DNA from: Colias croceus
Lineage: Eukaryota > Arthropoda > Insecta > Lepidoptera > Pieridae
Assembly (NCBI RefSeq): GCF_905220415.1
Contig: NC_059556.1
Location: forward strand, 1,562,501 to 1,626,500
Direction: 5' to 3'
Length of the DNA: 64,000 nt
In this document: piece after piece, positions 11,000 through 21,939 of the stretch
Layout of the letters: each line of letters starts with the position of its first letter
How positions within the stretch are numbered: position 1 is the first letter of the stretch
Position numbers and translations under genes: made by a program
The notes under the pieces: generated by a model
What the model was told of the DNA's origin: nothing
The model's database searches: none
The model's input: the letters and a program-made list of their open reading frames with translations, nothing else

Positions 11000-11990
11000 T
11001 TTTCTCATGTTTCCTAATTTTATTATTACCAATAACAAATTGTAAATATAATTTTATTTTAAACTCCAGTTCAGTAAAATTTAATATTAATTTACAAAAC
11101 ATGTTTCCCAAAAATGGATTTATATAACAATAAAATTATTAAAGTTAGTTTTAAAATCTGAAAACGTATCGGCCATGTTCATTTGTGAAATAGCTTGGTC
11201 GTACGTGTTGTACATTTTATATCATTCCCAAATTGTGATGTTGAAATTATTATATTTTTGCAAATTGCTTGTTTAACCTCAAAAATATTTAATGTATTCG
11301 TCGTTTTTGATTTGTGAAAATGTATTTCGTCGTTATTTATCCACAGGCAATATAGAGTACTATGGATATCATGTCTTTTGTACATAATTTTACTTTTATG
11401 TAAGCTTTATATAAAATGCCTTTTCGTATATGGCTTTCGTATTATTTTGAACGTCAAATATCACGATTAATATTTGAAAAAGCGTCTGTTTAAAAAATAT
11501 TATATTAGAGCACATATGCATAACTAGGTAATTAAGATCATTGATTGATTCATTATAATTGCTATCTAAACAAACACACTGTCTAATTAGGTAATAGAGG
11601 ATATTGACACAAGTGTACCTAATTATCATGGAATTTTAATCATCTCAAAAATTTATAATCGTTTGCCCTTTCTAAGCTCATGGTGAAGTTATTAAAGCTA
11701 GTGTAGCCAACAATTCCACAAACAAATAAGTTTTTAGTTTAATAATAAGGATAAAAGGGGAAAATAATAACTGCGATACATCTGTTATAATGAGGTAAAC
11801 GAGATCAAATGTTTTCATTAAGAATGTATAATACAAATATGATGATATTTGTATTATAGATTCTTCAATATTGAGATAGGAACTACAATTTTATTTATTT
11901 TATTATTTGTATAAGTATTACCTGATATTATCATACATGCATATGGATTCAATGCATCATTCATATGCAAGATCAGAAAAAAAGGGATCA
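11000..11990. other. Intron, no gene seen
   Basis: Very AT-rich intron of the Sidestep-like gene between the transmembrane and first tail exons. Two minus-strand open frames here have no family features and are treated as chance. Confidence 0.5.
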
Positions 11991-11994
11991 CCGG

Positions 11995-12075
11995 TGGCCG
12001 AAAGTCAGGCGTTGTCGCCGACGAAAGACGCGGGTTCGAAGCCCGCCTTCTATCATTTTTTTATTCTTTAAAAAA
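11995..12075 (+). mobile_element. tRNA-like SINE fragment
   Basis: Contains GCGGGTTCGAAGCCCGC, a perfect T-arm-like stem with a B box, followed by a T-rich tail with TATTCTTTA as in the copy at 54.8 kb. It is a relative of the short SINE family seen at 10.9 kb. Confidence 0.5.
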
Positions 12076-12111
12076 TTCTAAACATAAATAATAAATAATA
12101 CCTTATCTTAG

Positions 12112-12260
12112 GCGCAACGAAACCTCAACAACCAGTAAGAGGCCTTGCCAAAGCGTGGTGCAAGTAGACGCTCAAGGGAGGAGGTACCTCATAGCCTACC
12201 CCACTACACACAACCAAGAGAAGCTGGAGACCAAACCTGATATATTGAACCCAAAACTTG
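12112..12260 (+). CDS. Sidestep-like protein, cytoplasmic tail exon
   Basis: Acceptor ATCTTAG, donor GTGAG. The split codon from the previous exon completes as Lys, giving KKRNETSTTSKRPC and then VVQVDAQGRRYLIAYP and EKLETKPDILNPKL. KPDILNPK is the motif I associate with Sidestep-family tails. The exon is GC-richer than its intron surroundings, as expected for coding sequence. It ends in phase 1, compatible with two downstream candidates: the exon at 15964 and the possible last exon at 29765. Confidence 0.8.
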
Positions 12261-12610
12261 GTGAGTAGAAATCCAATCCAAATTGTATGAAAAAAATTGA
12301 TTTGAAAATTTGACTCCATACAATAAGAGTGAGTAAAAGATGGAGTTCAAAGTATGTACATAATGATGCTTTATAAAATGTAGAGATTCGGTTAAAAGCT
12401 GTGTTAATTAATTATAATAATATGGTATGTGAACTATTATAATGGTAAATACAAATATAGCTTTAAGACTGTAAAATATATGGGGGAAACGAATTCCAAT
12501 AAGGAGGAACTATTGCGGCGTTGCTTGGTGTAGATTTTGGGCATATGAAAAAAAAATGATATTGCACGTACCTAAATGTAGTTGTGATATTTGATATAGA
12601 TATCTGATTT

Positions 12611-13092
12611 GGGGCTGCCCATTAATAACGTGAGGCTCGAAAGGGGGGGAGGGGTCCATCAAAAAATCACGAAATATCACAAGGGGGAGGGGGGGTAAAG
12701 TAATATATCACGTGTATTTATTTTTTCGGCAAGCGCGCGATACTCAACCGAAAAGCGGCGTTACATATTATGTATTTATTTTTAATCAAACGCGTACAAC
12801 TTTTTCGCATTTCTTTCATTATTTTTATTTCATTCAAAAACAAACTGCAATCTTTCTGTCTACCACTGAACGTTTATTATAGTAGTCTTTAATTTTCTAT
12901 AATAAAATTAGATGATAATTATACCAGTATTTTTTTATAAATAAAAAATAGATTCTTTGCAGGTAAGAAAACAAACACGTGATATAGGGGGGAGGGGGGA
13001 GGGGTAGTCTTAAACCTCACCACGTATCACCAAGGGGGAGGGGGGTCAAAAAATGTCAAAAAAAAAACATCACGTGATTAATGGATGGCCTC
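12611..13092. mobile_element. TIR element with G-rich tracts
   Basis: The left end GCCCATTAATAACGTGAGG and the right end CATCACGTGATTAATGGATGGCC are imperfect inverted copies. Just inside each end are long G-rich tracts (12638-12695 and 12987-13055). The interior is AT-rich with no reading frame. It is a non-autonomous DNA element of unassigned superfamily within an intron of the Sidestep-like gene. Confidence 0.6.
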
Positions 13093-13161
13093 TTTATAAA
13101 GTTTTATGCATAAATGCGGCGCAGTCGCAACAGTCTCATGATGATAATTTCGGAGAGATAT

Positions 13162-13458
13162 CATTGAGATAATATTACTACGTATGGAGGAGACACCACG
13201 AACAAAATCTGTGCGCCATTTTTTTGCTCTAAGTTTTAAAAATTATTATCTAGTTAGGTACATACCGATGAAAGTTATTCCTTTGCACTTTTCCGTATTA
13301 TTTGTATTATTTGTGCAATCGTAACACACACGAAGGCATATTTGATGCGTTTCACTTTAAAACAAATAAAAAATGAGCGTGCAGTTACGCCATATGGCTT
13401 ATGTTGAGCGGAACATGCGTGATTTAGGCAATGTCGTCTCCATATGTATATCTCAATG
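13162..13458. mobile_element. hAT-like MITE, copy 1
   Basis: Ends CATTGAGATA and TATCTCAATG are inverted. The flanking 8-mers AGAGATAT (13154-13161) and AGAGATAC (13459-13466) match at 7 of 8 bases. The body is over 85 percent identical by eye to the copy at 19895-20186, which has a perfect 8-base duplication. Confidence 0.8.
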
Positions 13459-13720
13459 AGAGATACATGTCATCTTTCATGGGACACTGTGCGTAAACTT
13501 GTCCATTCAAAGCGACAGGTTTACGTATAAGGTGCCTCATCAACTGATAATTTTTAGTATATTTTAATATTTACTAACATTAGTTTATAAGTTACGTACT
13601 AACATGATTGGATCGCTGTCATCTAATTGTTTTATAATAAATAAATAAAATATAATGATTATGTAGGCTTTTGAATAGGTTCTTCTTAATGAGTTGTGTA
13701 TGGGCTGCTGAGTTGATATG

Positions 13721-15133
13721 GGGCCTTAGCCAAACGGCAAAACGCCAAGGAATAGAATACGCTATCGATAGAAATTGACATAAGCGTATGATGTTTTGCA
13801 TAAGGAATCAGGTCACCCTACCAACGACAACGACGACCACGAACAAAATTTTCATCCAGTCGCAATTAAATAAAATTGTGCAAAACACAAAAATGAAATT
13901 TAAGAATTTCCTGTCGTATTGGTGTTTGGAAAAAAAAATTTGAGATCAATGGATAAACAAACAGGTTTTTCATAGAAACGGTGGCTCCTAGAAAAAAATG
14001 TATTTAACCTTTTTTATAGATAATTAGATTATATACAATTTTGGTTCAGGTGATTGTATGATAAACTTACCGTCTCGGCGAAAATCGCAAAAAACCCTAT
14101 TTCTTTTTATTAATTGACCTCGAATTTTTTTTATTCCTGAGTACCAGAATGACGGGAGATTTTAATATTGATTTTGAACAAATTTCGGCAAGATTGGAAC
14201 TTTGGTCGTGGTCGTCTGCGTCGTTGGTAGTATGATCGAACCATTACCAAAATGTCATGAGCTTATGTCAATAATTAGCGTTAGCAGTTTCTATTCCATG
14301 GCGTTACGTACGTTTGTCTAAGGCCCCGTTTCCACCTGCAAGTAAACTCGCGGAAGTCTTGCATGAGTTACTTGCAATGTCGTTTACATTTCCTGCAATG
14401 TATTGCTGCAATAAATGTCGTGCGAGAAGCTCGCGGATCATACTATCGCAACTTATCGCGGAAGTGTTTACACACGATCTTGCGAGTGACGGGATAGGAA
14501 TTACTGTCACAATTTTTCTATTCTATTTTGTGAAATAAATCGTATACTATAATTTATAATGTGTACTATTTAATGTAAAATGATCTAATGAACTAATGTA
14601 AATAATATATTGTTTAAATATGTAATAACTTAGTTAAATTATAAAATTAGATAAGCATAATATAAATATATTGTATGCCAATTTGTTGGTGAATTGTGCG
14701 GACATGAAATTTATTATAAAAACTTTGTAACCACAATTCAACAAATAAATTTTCATTTCATTTCATTTTCAAAAAATAATCACATTATTCCATCTTAAGA
14801 CCTCATATAATCCTATTGACTTTATAGTTTCTTCATTTTTCACAAGAGCATTCACGACTCATTAATTTCAAATAAACATAAATCAAAAGCCGTGCGGGCG
14901 ACACTTGCAGCTTGCTGCGAGATATACGGAACTAGACCGATAAGCTGCGAGATCTGTCGCGAGTAGACGCAGTCATGTTTACACATGCTGTCGCAACTTC
15001 TCGCAAGAAGCGCTTGACAAACTGTCGCGACAGAACTTGCAACATAGTTTACACATGCAAGCTGCTGTCAGACAGACTGTCGGACAGTTCTCGCAGAAGT
15101 TTACTTGCAGGTGGAAACGGGGCCTAAGGCCCA
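13721..15133. mobile_element. Outer TIR element hosting a nested MITE
   Basis: The left end GGGCCTTAGCCAAACG is followed by GGAATAGAA and TTGACATAAGC; the same blocks occur inverted before 14321 (GCTTATGTCAA, TTCTATTCC, CGTTTGTCTAAGGCCC once the nested element at 14322-15124 is removed). Flanks TTGATATG and ATCATATG agree at 6 of 8 bases, suggesting an old 8-base target duplication of hAT type. The remaining element is about 600 bases with no open frame. Confidence 0.6.
14322..15124. mobile_element. Harbinger-like element, 803 bp, nested
   Basis: Ends starting GGCCCCGTTTCCACCTGCAA are inverted copies, flanked by TAA on both sides (14319-14321 and 15125-15127), a 3-base target duplication. 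Sub-terminal sequence is rich in TCGCGAC, TTGCGAG and CTTGCAA units in both orientations. The open frames at its left end are repeat-derived. It inserted into the end of the older element at 13721-15133. Confidence 0.85.
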
Positions 15134-15667
15134 TCATATGATATCCCATACACTCGTTTAGTTGATAAATTGATAGATTGATAGTTTGATGTAAAACCAG
15201 TTATAGCTTTTGATCACTACTTTATTGTTGATTGATACTCTAAACTAATGATGATATAAATGATTAATGATATTTGATAGTTGATGATATTAATTGATAG
15301 TTGATATAGCGCATACACCCCGAGCGCTTTACACGAGCCGCGAGCGCAGACTGACTGGGTGAAGATGTTCTTGTCACCGTAATGAAATAGGATCGTGTAA
15401 AGCGCTGAGTCAGGATGTACGGCTAGCCCGTACAAGTTGTAATATCAATTGAAAACAAAGCTGTATTTTTACGTTACGTTTCAGAATTAATAACTTACAA
15501 TGATTATTCTATCTTATCGCTACAGTTTTCTACGAATTAACCTATTAATTACGGATACCCGGAAAAAACAGATACAAGCTTTGTTTTTGTCTGGTAGAAA
15601 TCGCTTATAGCGATGAGACCGCCCTCTGTTTTTACTTGTATCGCTCTTGTTTTGTAAATATATGAAA

Positions 15668-15849
15668 CTAGTGGTCCGCCCCGGCTTCGCCGGTGGTACA
15701 TATTTCGCAATAAAAGGTAGCCTATATGTCCTTTCTCGGGTATCAAAATATCTCCATACCAATTTTCATGCAAATTGGTTTTGTAGTTTAGGCGTGATTG
15801 AGTAACAGACAGACAGACAGAGTTATCGCATTTATAATATTAGTACGGA
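15668..15849 (-). mobile_element. Helitron-like short repeat, B/C mosaic
   Basis: Minus-strand copy with a family B start (TACTAATATTATAAATGCGA, GTCTGTCTGTCTGTTACTC) but a family C-like 3' end (CCGGGGCGGACCACTAG). The combination suggests end swapping between families. Confidence 0.65.
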
Positions 15850-15963
15850 TAAAAAAGTAATACAGTAATAATAAAGGAAGAAAGAAAGAACAATTTAGAA
15901 TTCTCTAAAACTGAATTAAGTGGGCAATTAATATTTTTTATTCATTCATTCATAATTTACCAG

Positions 15964-16073
15964 GAGAAGGTGAAGGGCCTCGTGTTGTGTTGGAATCCAG
16001 TGACAATACGAGCTACATCATCCGGGAAGCCAACCCGCTACCTTCCGCCATGCACACACCACATGATGATATG
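15964..16073 (+). CDS. Sidestep-like protein, tail exon
   Basis: Acceptor TTTACCAG, donor GTATGG after an ATG codon; the frame continues from the previous exon. It encodes GEGEGPRVVLESSDNTSYII and then REANPLPSAMHTPHDDM, a polar cytoplasmic segment. If the donor is not used, the frame would run on to a stop near 16236 through AT-rich sequence that does not look coding, so splicing to 18063 is preferred. Confidence 0.7.
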
Positions 16074-16404
16074 GTATGGTATTGTATTAACTTTTCATTT
16101 GTTTTTTCCATAATCCTCAGACCGACTGAATTGATTTTAATGATATTTTATAATAAATATAGTGTTATCCAAAGAAAAGGACAAGCTAAACCGGCAAACG
16201 TTGTTCTGCTAGTAACTTATCAGTTATCACTTCACTAACACAATATTTATTATAAAAATATCATCAAAATCAATTCAGCCGGTCTGAGGATAGAACCTAA
16301 TACACTATGTACTATGTAGCCAATATGTCATTTTTTCTATATTTCTTATTGAATTAAATACCAACTACACTCTTAGCCACTATTTATTTATTATTTATTA
16401 TTTA

Positions 16405-16601
16405 CTAGCTTACCGCCCGCGGCCTCGCCCGCTTTGTCTAAAACCTAATAAATTATATACTAAAACCTTCCTCTTGAATCACTCTATCTATTAATTAATT
16501 TTTTTTTTTTATTATATTCCTTCAAGTACGAGGATGGTTCTTATGTAGAGAAAACGTGAATGGACCTATGTACCACGGGCGAAGCCGGGGAGGACCGCTA
16601 G
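16405..16601. mobile_element. Two Helitron-like 3' ends, tail to tail
   Basis: The left half (16405-16495) is the 3' part of family D on the minus strand. The right half (about 16505-16601) is the 3' part of family C on the plus strand. The unit therefore starts and ends in CTAG with a GC-rich hairpin at each side. Confidence 0.6.
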
Positions 16602-16766
16602 TTGTTAATAGAAAAGTTTTATATTATAATATTAAGATGAACAAATCCCCAACATATATACTAATTACTGAGTTCTACGAATTGCTAGTTTCGTGTTGAC
16701 TAATCGACATTCAGATTATCTTGTTCACTCAACAAGTTACGGATTCACTATTCTATTCTGTATTTA

Positions 16767-16905
16767 CTAGCTGTGCTCCGCGGTTTTACCCGCTCCTGTT
16801 CGTCTGAGCGTGATGATATATAGCCTTCCTCGATAAATGGGCTATCTTACACCGAAATAATTATTCAAATCGGATTAGTAGTTCCTGAGATTAGCGCGAT
16901 CAAAC
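16767..16905 (-). mobile_element. Helitron-like short repeat, family A, 5' truncated
   Basis: CTAG at 16767-16770, then the family A body in reverse. It stops after GATTAGCGCGATCAAAC without the usual TACTAATATTATAAA start. Confidence 0.65.
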
Positions 16906-16952
16906 AATAAACAATAAATAATAAACCTGACGTCATATCACTGTAATAATTA

Positions 16953-17133
16953 CTAGTTGTGCTCCGCGGTTTTACGCTCAGCGAGATGATAATATTATAT
17001 AGCTTAAAGCCTTCCTCGAGAGAAGGTGTTTCTAATACTGAAAGAATTTTTCAAATTTCAAATCGGAGCAGTAGTTGAGATTAGCGCGTTCAAATAAACA
17101 AACAAGCTCTTAATTTTATAATATTAGTATAGA
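16953..17133 (-). mobile_element. Helitron-like short repeat, family A
   Basis: CTAG at 16953-16956 and start sequence TCTATACTAATATTATAAA at the right end. It inserted in a stretch (AATAAACCTGACGTCA...) whose near-copy lies just beyond, near 17164-17200. Confidence 0.7.
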
Positions 17134-17204
17134 TATGATTGAAGGGAACTTTATCCCCAGGTAATAAACCCGACGTCACATCACAGTAATAATTATTTAG
17201 TACG

Positions 17205-18062
17205 CTGAGTGGCCCCGCGGCGGTCGTTGAAACTTCAATAAAATAATTACCGTTAACATGATTACTAGTTCACTAATGTGTGGTTAAATGCTGGCTTTTC
17301 GGTACAGATTTAGTTAGTGTAAAATATCGATTACAGTTGTGTAATTTCATTTTATGAATCAGTTAATAGTGATGTATTTATTAATTATTTTTAGATTCAG
17401 TGCGTTTACTTCGTAGCAAATTAACATTTGGAAATGTTGGCGATAAAAAAATAAATATAAGGCGAAAATGACGTATAAAATTTAGTTAAAAAAATGTTTT
17501 GCCGTGTTTCAAACAAGCGATTTTAATGCTTTAGAAATATCAATTTTATTACCTTGTTATTTTCACAATAAGTCCAGTTCTCATAAAATTGAATAAATAA
17601 ATATATGTATTATTACGTTGCCTATATTTTGGTTAAATAACTACTTATTAACGATCATGTTTTCAACTATGTATATTATTGAGACATCTAACCGCAACTC
17701 CAAGAGAATTTAGTTATTATAACGTCTAAGTTCTAATCCAAATAGTTAATTCTAAGAATTAAAATTTATTTATTTATTTATTCATTTAATTTAGACATAC
17801 CAACAGAGTACACATGAAAATTATCACAATTAAAACTAAACAACTATCGAATATTATTATGATGTATACACCAATTACAGGTATGCACAAGAAAACTTAT
17901 AATATAATTACGTTACTGTTGTTTTAAGTGCTTAAATAAATTTAATTACAAGAATAGAAAAAATAAATCGTTAATAAAACATAATTTCTTCTACTGAATT
18001 TTTGTGCCAAACAAGAAATTTGTAATTTTTTTGCGAAAAACTAAATGAATATTTGTTTCCAG
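17205..18062. other. Intron, no gene seen
   Basis: AT-rich remainder of the last intron of the Sidestep-like gene; no recognised feature. Confidence 0.45.
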
Positions 18063-18077
18063 ATGCCGCCGAGATAA
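18063..18077 (+). CDS. Sidestep-like protein, probable last coding exon
   Basis: A good acceptor (TATTTGTTTCCAG) is followed by ATG CCG CCG AGA TAA. Joined to the phase-0 end of the previous exon, it gives a C terminus HDDMMPPR. The coding part is very short, so the evidence is only the acceptor, the frame and the polyadenylation signals just downstream. An alternative last exon is proposed at 29765. Confidence 0.5.
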   Translation: MPPR

Positions 18078-18104
18078 CATAAGGGAGCCGGGACGAGTGA
18101 TGTA

Positions 18105-18110
18105 AATAAA
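18105..18110 (+). terminator. Candidate polyadenylation signal
   Basis: AATAAA appears repeatedly from 18105 onward, starting 28 bases after the proposed stop codon. Such motifs are frequent in AT-rich DNA, so support is weak. Confidence 0.3.
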
Positions 18111-19004
18111 TAAATAAATGTAAATAAATAAGTAAATGATGATGCCAACGCTTAGCCTAAGTGAATTTAGACGAATTCTTCCATATCATAATGCGTTTTG
18201 GAAACACTAAACTACGTATTTATACCTACTAAATTATTAATATGGTTGTTAGAACATTATTATAACTATGTATTTTTTTATTTTTTTTTTAATAAAAAGG
18301 CGTACCTATAGAGTTATAGACTATTCGTAATTTATTAAATTTCACATAGGTAATTACTTTTTCTAATTACTGTACAGTACTCCAAAATTATTAATGCGCA
18401 TGCAAATCTTCGCTGATTGTCGTATTTCCAAAATGTATTTCATTTGACTAAACAAATTTTACTTAATTATGCGTGAAGAAAATGAATGCATTTAACCACT
18501 CTATATACATATCGTCTTCGGACGCTCCGGGAATATTATGACAGCTGCCGAACAGTGACGAAGATTTCTATGCGCATTATCACTTTTGGAGTAATGTTAT
18601 ACCTACTGTGTCTGCAAAAAGTTGTTAAAAGAAAAGAAAAGTACCTTCAACAGTTATTAATGTTTCTTTTTTTTACAGAAATGGTTTTACAGTATAACTT
18701 CACATGGAATATTTTAAGATATTATGATCATTTAGCTTTAAAATTCGTAAATTATTTATATAATTTATTATAGATAGTAAACGCTTTTATTATACTAGTC
18801 ATTGAAATTGACAAAAATTGGGTTTGTAATTAAAAAAAATGGTTAAGTGTTTTCAAAATTTTAAAATTAAGTGATAATTATTATGTTATTATATACATAT
18901 TATAATTAATTAAATGTTGAAATAAATGCTGAGATTTTTATGCTGTTGTTTTAATTATCCTATCCCATACAATTTGTCACTGTAATGCTGTTTTTATACT
19001 GTAA

Positions 19005-19223
19005 TCCATACTTTTAATATTATAAATGCGAAAGTAACTCTGTCTGTCTGTCTGTTACTCGATCACGCCTTAACTACTGAACCAATTTGCGTGAAATTTG
19101 ATATTGAGATATTTTGATACCCGAGAAAGGACATAGGATAGGTTTTATCCCGGAAATCCCACGGGAACGGGAACTATGCGGGTTTTTCTTGACTGCGCGG
19201 GCGAAGCCGCGGGTGGAAAGTAG
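19005..19223 (+). mobile_element. Helitron-like short repeat, family B
   Basis: Complete copy from TCCATACTTTTAATATTATA to GGAAAGTAG (terminal CTAG mutated). It carries the GTCTGTCTGTCTGTTACTC and GGGAACGGGAACTATGCGGG blocks. Confidence 0.7.
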
Positions 19224-19310
19224 TTCTTAATAATTAGGTATATTCGCTTACAAAAGTAACTAATTCCCTTATAAAAATGTGAAACACCTTTGATCTGGTA
19301 AAGTAAAAAG

Positions 19311-19440
19311 ACTTTATTGTACAATGCACACAAATATAAAATTTACAAAAATAATAGCTTAAATAACAATTTGGCGGCCTTATCGCTTAAAAGCGATTTC
19401 TTACAGCCAACCTTGGGATATAGGAAACATTAATCATTAA
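19311..19440 (-). mobile_element. 3' end of a non-LTR retrotransposon
   Basis: The start TTTATTGTACAATGCACAC and the internal GGCGGCCTTATCGCTTAAAAG block with TTACAGCCAACCTT match what I know as the 3' untranslated end of lepidopteran Jockey-like elements, inverted here. No coding part remains. Confidence 0.55.
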
Positions 19441-19894
19441 AAAGTTGGAAAGTGAATATCGTCATTACATGTATGTGTTATTCGATCACGCAAAAACTAT
19501 TCAACCGATTTCATGAAATTTTACGATGTAGTAGCTTGGACAATTTTAAGTACGAAAATGTAATGAAAAAAAATTCTTTTAGAAATAAATAGTTTGTACA
19601 TATTACTGTAGCCTGTAGGTGTCGCTAGAGTTTTATGGTCTTCGTGGTGTAGGAAGCAGATGTATTTCATAACACGACATATTCTTGTAAAAGTTTAGAT
19701 GAATCAAGTTTTCACTTTGCATTAGAGCATATCTGAACAGATATAGATTTAAATACAGAAGAAGGTTACGATTTAACGGCTGAGGGTTGGTTACAAGTTA
19801 ACTAGAAAACTACCCGACTGATTTTAAAATTAGTTTTAGTTGCAAAATAATTATTAATAAAGTATCAATCAAGCAAGTAAAAGCTAGTTTTATA

Positions 19895-20186
19895 CATTGA
19901 GATAATAATATCTACTTCGTATGGAGGAGACACCACGAACAAAATCTGTGCGCCATTTTTTTGCTCTAAGTTTTAAAAATTATTATCTTGTTAGGTACTT
20001 ACCGATGAAAGCAATCCTTTGCACTTTTCCGTATTATTTGTGCAATATCGTAACACACACGAAGGCATATTTGATGCGTTTCACTTTAAAACAAATAAAA
20101 AATGAGCGTGCATTACGCCATATGGCGTATGTTGAGCGGAACATAAGTGATGTAGGCGGTGTCGTCTCCATATGTATATCTCAATG
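19895..20186. mobile_element. hAT-like MITE, copy 2
   Basis: Ends CATTGAGATA and TATCTCAATG. A perfect 8-base target duplication GTTTTATA lies at 19887-19894 and 20187-20194. The 98-codon open frame inside is an accident of the repeat: copy 1 at 13.2 kb has frame-breaking differences. Confidence 0.9.
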
Positions 20187-20317
20187 GTTTTATATCAATG
20201 AGTGTAAAAGGCTGTAATACAAAGAGTATATTTTTCAAATATCACATTTGATATACCATTGAAACTTTAATCCTGCTCTTTTCCTGCCCGTTTCTATACC
20301 ATCTAGCATCTAAAACG

Positions 20318-20340
20318 TTCTAGAATATTCTAGAACGTTC
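20318..20340. promoter_or_regulatory. Five-unit heat shock element
   Basis: TTC, GAA, TTC, GAA, TTC at exact 5-base spacing (20318, 20323, 20328, 20333, 20338), a strong heat shock factor consensus. It lies outside any recognised gene or promoter, just downstream of the hAT-like MITE. Function is inferred only. Confidence 0.6.
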
Positions 20341-20538
20341 TGAAATAACAACTAAGCAATACAAACAAGTATTATACGTAGGTACCTAGGAACCGACAAA
20401 GGAACGTACACGTTCAACAAATTGAATTGTCGCCCCTGGGAGTGACCAGTGATTGGCATCCTATAGGAATAAGTGAAAATACTATTATTGTGCAGCTTTC
20501 TGTGTGTGTACTAGTAGGTGTATAATTTGTTCGATTTA

Positions 20539-20749
20539 GGGCCGATTTTTCAATCCTTGGTTAAAATTAATCCGTCCAATAAAGTATTACACGAGCATTC
20601 TAAAATGTACCTAAAGGCTAAACCTGTAAACCTGTAAACTGTCAAATACGGACAATTAGAATACATTTTTGAAAATATGGTAAGTAGTGGTGTTTAAGTA
20701 ATACGTTATTCGATGAATAAGTCTTAACCAAGGATTGAAAAATTAGCCC
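20539..20749. mobile_element. Tc1/mariner-like MITE, 211 bp
   Basis: Inverted ends GGGCCGATTTTTCAATCCTT and AAGGATTGAAAAATTAGCCC, flanked by TA on both sides (20537-20538 and 20750-20751). There is no coding capacity. Confidence 0.75.
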
Positions 20750-20861
20750 TAACAGTACTTTAAAAGATTTAATTATCCGAACACGTAAAACTACGAATAA
20801 GAGCATTATAAAACCAATATTATCATTATGTACAGTTTTATTTTTCGTTCTATTGTTTTAA

Positions 20862-20980
20862 GTGAAACTTCTTTACGCGCATTGAGAATAAAATTTCAGG
20901 CTCGCGTCATAGCAATTCCGTCACGTCACGGGGTAAGGGGATGATTTTAGTATTGAATCTTGCCAAGTTTCACTTCTGAC
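20862..20980. mobile_element. Diverged relative of the GAAGTGAAACTTC MITE
   Basis: Ends AGTGAAACTTCTTTACG and CCAAGTTTCACTTCT share the terminal motif of the MITE family at 9.0, 25.1, 51.0 and 59.5 kb, but the interior differs (CGCGTCATAGCAATTCCGTCACG). Confidence 0.5.
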
Positions 20981-21689
20981 ATAAGTGTTCGCCACATACG
21001 CTTTTTTATACTACAGCCAGCAAAAGAGCAAGCGATGCACTTCAGGTAAACGCCGTTCGAAAGCAATGACAAAACAAGGCGGGCGAAGCCGTGGGTAGAA
21101 CCTAGTTCTTATATAATCTTAACTAACCACTAACAAACAATAACCGAAGTTATTTAAGTGGTATCGCTCCGATATCTAGTGCTTGAGACACTACAATATA
21201 CCTATTTGATATTTCGTTTGAAGTCTATACCCCACTATAGGAATCATATTGTATAGGGATCAAAGTTTCCTTTCATCTATGATAGTTAAAATATTTGTAA
21301 ATAGGTGTGGTGTCTATACATCTATACATATGAATAGAGGAAAGATTAGTTTGTTTGTACCTTATAAGGTCCGGAATTACTGAACTGATTTTGTAATTTC
21401 TTTCACCAGTCAAGTATTAAAACTAATACTTCTAAAATGCAGTTCCATCAAGATTACAATAGAAAATATAAAGTATAGTACAATTATTATTTCTATGAAA
21501 TAAACTGTAGATAAATAGATTATTACAGCTTTTTTTTAAGAACCTCTATCCAAACATCAAAGAGCTTGTCCTATATCTATTTTAATAAATCTGTAGAAGG
21601 GTCAATTCTGTACATTGAAAATATTGAAAAAATAAATACCAGGGGGTGTTACTGGATCGACACCAAACCCAAATATGTGATTAAATAAA

Positions 21690-21691
21690 TT

Positions 21692-21734
<43 letters not shown>

Positions 21735-21929
21735 TTCTGTCTGTCTGTCTGTATGTGAAGGCATCACGTAAAAACTAACGGTTCGATTTCGATGAAACTT
21801 GGTATAATTATACCTTATTAATCTGGGCATAAAATAGGATACTTTTTATTCCGTAAAAATACGTAGAAAAAAATAAATCTTAATTTTTCTTAATTTTTCC
21901 GCGCGGACGGAGTCGCGGGCGGAAGCTAG
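21690..21929 (+). mobile_element. Helitron-like short repeat with expanded microsatellite
   Basis: The GTCT tract at 21694-21752 (one interruption) expands the short GTCTGTCTGTCTG segment present in other family B copies. The element ends GGAGTCGCGGGCGGAAGCTAG. The sequence between is diverged from standard copies. Confidence 0.6.
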
Positions 21930-21939
21930 TTAGACATAA

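Noticed and set aside
14304..14538. Open frames on both strands at 14.3-14.5 kb
   Set aside because: Lie in the end of the TAA-flanked Harbinger-like element and translate its short repeats.
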